64,000 bases of DNA from JALZKA01 sp963725035 (lineage in GTDB: Bacteria; Actinomycetota; Thermoleophilia; Solirubrobacterales; 70-9): positions 558,001-622,000 of the forward strand of contig CAVRWX010000018.1 of the NCBI GenBank assembly GCA_963725035.1, given 5' to 3'. The notes under the pieces are model-generated. The model was not told the DNA's origin, searched no databases, and was given only the letters and a program-made list of their open reading frames with translations. The translations under genes were made by a program, and so were the position numbers. Positions 61,947 to 64,000 of this stretch are shown in pieces. Within the stretch, counting starts at the first letter, position 1; the number at the start of each line of letters is the position of its first letter.

Positions 61947-63958
61947 GCGCCGGCCTGAAGCGATTCCAGGTCGCGGCGGAGCTCCTTGAGCTCGTCGCGG
62001 ATGCGGGCGGCCTCTTCGAAGCGGAGCTCGTCGGCGGCAATCACCATCTCCTCCTCGAGCTCGACGATCAGCTTCGCCAGGTCTTCTGGGCTGGTGATCT
62101 CCTCGTCGCCGACCTTGACGCGGCGACGGCGCTTGGGTGACGTCTTCGACTCCATCGAGAGGAACTCGGAGATGTCGGAGATGCCCTTCTGCACCGTCTC
62201 GGGCGTGATCCCGTGCTCCTTGTTGTAGGCGACCTGGATCGCGCGGCGCCGGTCGGTCTCAGCGATCGCCAGGCGCATCGCCTGTGTCTCGCGGTCGGCG
62301 TACATGACCACCCGGCCGTCCTGGTTTCGCGCGGCGCGGCCGATTGTCTGGATCAGGCTGGTCTCGCCTCGGAGGAAGCCCTCCTTGTCGGCGTCGAGGA
62401 TCGCGACAAGCGAGACCTCGGGCAGGTCGAGGCCCTCGCGCAGCAGGTTCACTCCCACGAGGACGTCGTACTCGCCCAGGCGCAGGTCGCGGATGATCTG
62501 AATGCGCTCAAGGGTGTCTACCTCGGAGTGGAGGTAGCGGACGCGGAACCCGTGCTCGAGCAGATATCCGGTGAGGTCCTCGGACATCTTCTTGGTGAGC
62601 GTCGTCACCAGCGCCCGCTCGCCCTTGTCGACGGTGCGGCGGACCTCGTTCATCAGGTCGTCGATCTGGTTCTTCGTCTCACGCACCTCGACGTCCGGGT
62701 CGACGATGCCGGTCGGGCGGACGATCTGCTCGACGACGCGCGAAGCCTCGGACTGCTCGAACTCGCCCGGCGTGGCCGAGACCATCACTAGCTGATTGAT
62801 GCGCTTCATGTACTCGTCGAAGCGGAGCGGGCGGTTGTCGATCGCCGACGGCAGGCGGAAGCCGTGATCCACAAGCGTCCGCTTTCGCGACCCGTCGCCC
62901 TCGGCCATGCCCGAGATCTGCGGGATCGTCTGGTGCGACTCGTCGACGAAGCAGACGAAGTCATCGGGGAAGTAGTCGATGAGCGTGTGCGGCGGTGAGC
63001 CGGGCGGGCGGCCGTCGAAGATGCGCGAGTAGTTCTCGATGCCGGAGGTGAAGCCGAGCTCCTTCATCATCTCGATGTCGTACTCGGTGCGCTGCTGAAG
63101 GCGGTGCGCCTCGAGAAGCTTGCCGCGCTCGTTGAACCACTCGAGTCGCTCGGCCAGCTCGCGCTTGATCTCGATGAGTCCACTTTCCATCGCCTCGTCT
63201 TCGGTCACGTAGTGGCTGGCGGGCCAGACCGCGACGTGGTCGATGTCGTCGAGGATCTCGCCCGTGAGGGGATCGAAGTGGTGGATCGACTCGATCTCGT
63301 CGCCGAAGAGGTTGAGGCGATAGGCCGACTCCGCGTACGCGGGGAAAATCTCCATCAACTCGCCCTTGGCGCGGAACGTCCCGCGGGTCAGGGCCGTCTC
63401 GTTTCGGTTGTACTGCATGCGCACGAGCTTCTTGAAGAGCTCGTCCCGGTCGATCCACTCGCCCACCTTGAAGAGCTCCATCTGTTTCGAGTAGAGCTCG
63501 GGCGAGCCGATGCCGTAGATGCAGGAGACCGAGGCGACGATCACGACGTCGCGCCGGGCGAGGAGCGCCGCGGTCGCCGCGTGGCGGAGGCGGTCGATCT
63601 CGTCGTTGATGGACGAGTCCTTTTCGATGTAGAGGTCCTGGGCCGGGACGTACGCCTCCGGCTGGTAGTAGTCGTAGTAGGAGACGAAGTACTCGACCGC
63701 GTTCTCGGGGAAGAACTCGCGGAACTCGTTGCAGAGCTGCGCCGCAAGCGTCTTGTTGTGCGCGATGACGAGCGCCGGCCGCTGGACCCGCTCGATCGTC
63801 GCGGCCATCGTGAACGTCTTGCCCGTCCCAGTGGCGCCCAGGAGGGTCATGTACTTCTCGCCCGCGCCGATCCCCTCGGCCAGGCCCTCGATGGCCTTCG
63901 GCTGATCCGCCGTGGGCGTGTAGGCGGGATTCAGCTTGAACTCGGGCACCTGACTCAC
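61943..63958 (-). CDS. uvrB: Excinuclease ABC subunit B
   Basis: 671 residues. Walker A is LLGATGTGKTFTMAATIERV, the beta-hairpin region is EYFVSYYDYYQPEAYVPAQD, and FVCFVDESHQTIPQISGMAE is the helicase II motif. The helicase motif V/VI region is VNLLREGLDLPEVSLVAILD and IQTIGRAARNQDGRVVMYAD, and a C-terminal UVR domain (EMVIAADELRFEEAARIRDE) contacts UvrC. It verifies lesions after UvrA. It is intact and begins 42 bases from the right end of the window. Confidence 0.97.
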   Translation of the reverse strand: MSQVPEFKLNPAYTPTADQPKAIEGLAEGIGAGEKYMTLLGATGTGKTFTMAATIERVQRPALVIAHNKTLAAQLCNEFREFFPENAVEYFVSYYDYYQPEAYVPAQDLYIEKDSSINDEIDRLRHAATAALLARRDVVIVASVSCIYGIGSPELYSKQMELFKVGEWIDRDELFKKLVRMQYNRNETALTRGTFRAKGELMEIFPAYAESAYRLNLFGDEIESIHHFDPLTGEILDDIDHVAVWPASHYVTEDEAMESGLIEIKRELAERLEWFNERGKLLEAHRLQQRTEYDIEMMKELGFTSGIENYSRIFDGRPPGSPPHTLIDYFPDDFVCFVDESHQTIPQISGMAEGDGSRKRTLVDHGFRLPSAIDNRPLRFDEYMKRINQLVMVSATPGEFEQSEASRVVEQIVRPTGIVDPDVEVRETKNQIDDLMNEVRRTVDKGERALVTTLTKKMSEDLTGYLLEHGFRVRYLHSEVDTLERIQIIRDLRLGEYDVLVGVNLLREGLDLPEVSLVAILDADKEGFLRGETSLIQTIGRAARNQDGRVVMYADRETQAMRLAIAETDRRRAIQVAYNKEHGITPETVQKGISDISEFLSMESKTSPKRRRRVKVGDEEITSPEDLAKLIVELEEEMVIAADELRFEEAARIRDELKELRRDLESLQAGA

Positions 63959-64000
63959 TGTAGCCCTGCGCCGGACGGACGCTCCTTGCTTACATCGTGG

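Overview
The window is high-GC bacterial chromosome. Gene content (AbiEi/DUF559-type protein, many SnoaL-like and VOC proteins, a K+-independent H+-pyrophosphatase, Rex, a DUF2520-panC-panD-panB operon, CTG/TTG/GTG starts with 4-nt gene overlaps) suggests an actinobacterium, most likely of the Thermoleophilia (Solirubrobacter/Gaiella-like). That placement is inference from gene style, not a search result.

Layout. 0-4.5 kb: an AbiEi-like gene cut by the window edge, a metallo-beta-lactamase-fold hydrolase, formimidoyltransferase plus M29-like aminopeptidase, a Rieske protein and a SnoaL-like protein. 4.7-8.4 kb: a tRNA(CAT) whose last 21 bases recur exactly 3.6 kb downstream. The bounded segment looks like a small tRNA-targeted island carrying two related single-pass membrane proteins, a secreted Ig-like repeat protein with a perfect 270-bp tandem duplication and a Cys-containing secreted protein, but no recognisable integrase. 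8.4-10.7 kb: small soluble and membrane proteins. 10.7-22.5 kb: eight tightly packed minus-strand genes (MFS transporter, type II NADH dehydrogenase, malic enzyme, PoxB-like ThDP enzyme, HPPD-like VOC protein, FMN glutamate-synthase-like protein, CydA, CydB), which read as one respiratory/overflow-metabolism operon. 22.5-32.4 kb: hydrolases, a collagen-like peptide, a DrrAB-type ABC transporter, two tandem secreted TIMP/NTR-like proteins, an EamA exporter and a heterodimeric ABC exporter. 32.5-39.2 kb: tRNA-Gln, a ferredoxin-reductase-like flavoprotein, two RCK (TrkA) proteins and two APC-permease/universal-stress-protein fusions, a candidate potassium uptake module. 39.2-43 kb: VOC and cupin proteins, an alpha-hydroxy-acid oxidase and a TolB-like propeller. 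43-64 kb: a housekeeping block (hppA, YbdK-type ligase, rex, glutaredoxin-like, tsaD-rimI-tsaB, tsaE, UDG, FmdB, pantothenate operon, uvrA, AI-2E transporter, uvrB).

Many genes are broken by single-base frameshifts, densest between about 12 and 22.5 kb. In the malic enzyme nearly every shift can be repaired by deleting one extra base next to an identical or similar base. This looks like sequencing or assembly insertion error rather than gene decay, so most broken genes are annotated as whole genes with the shift positions noted.
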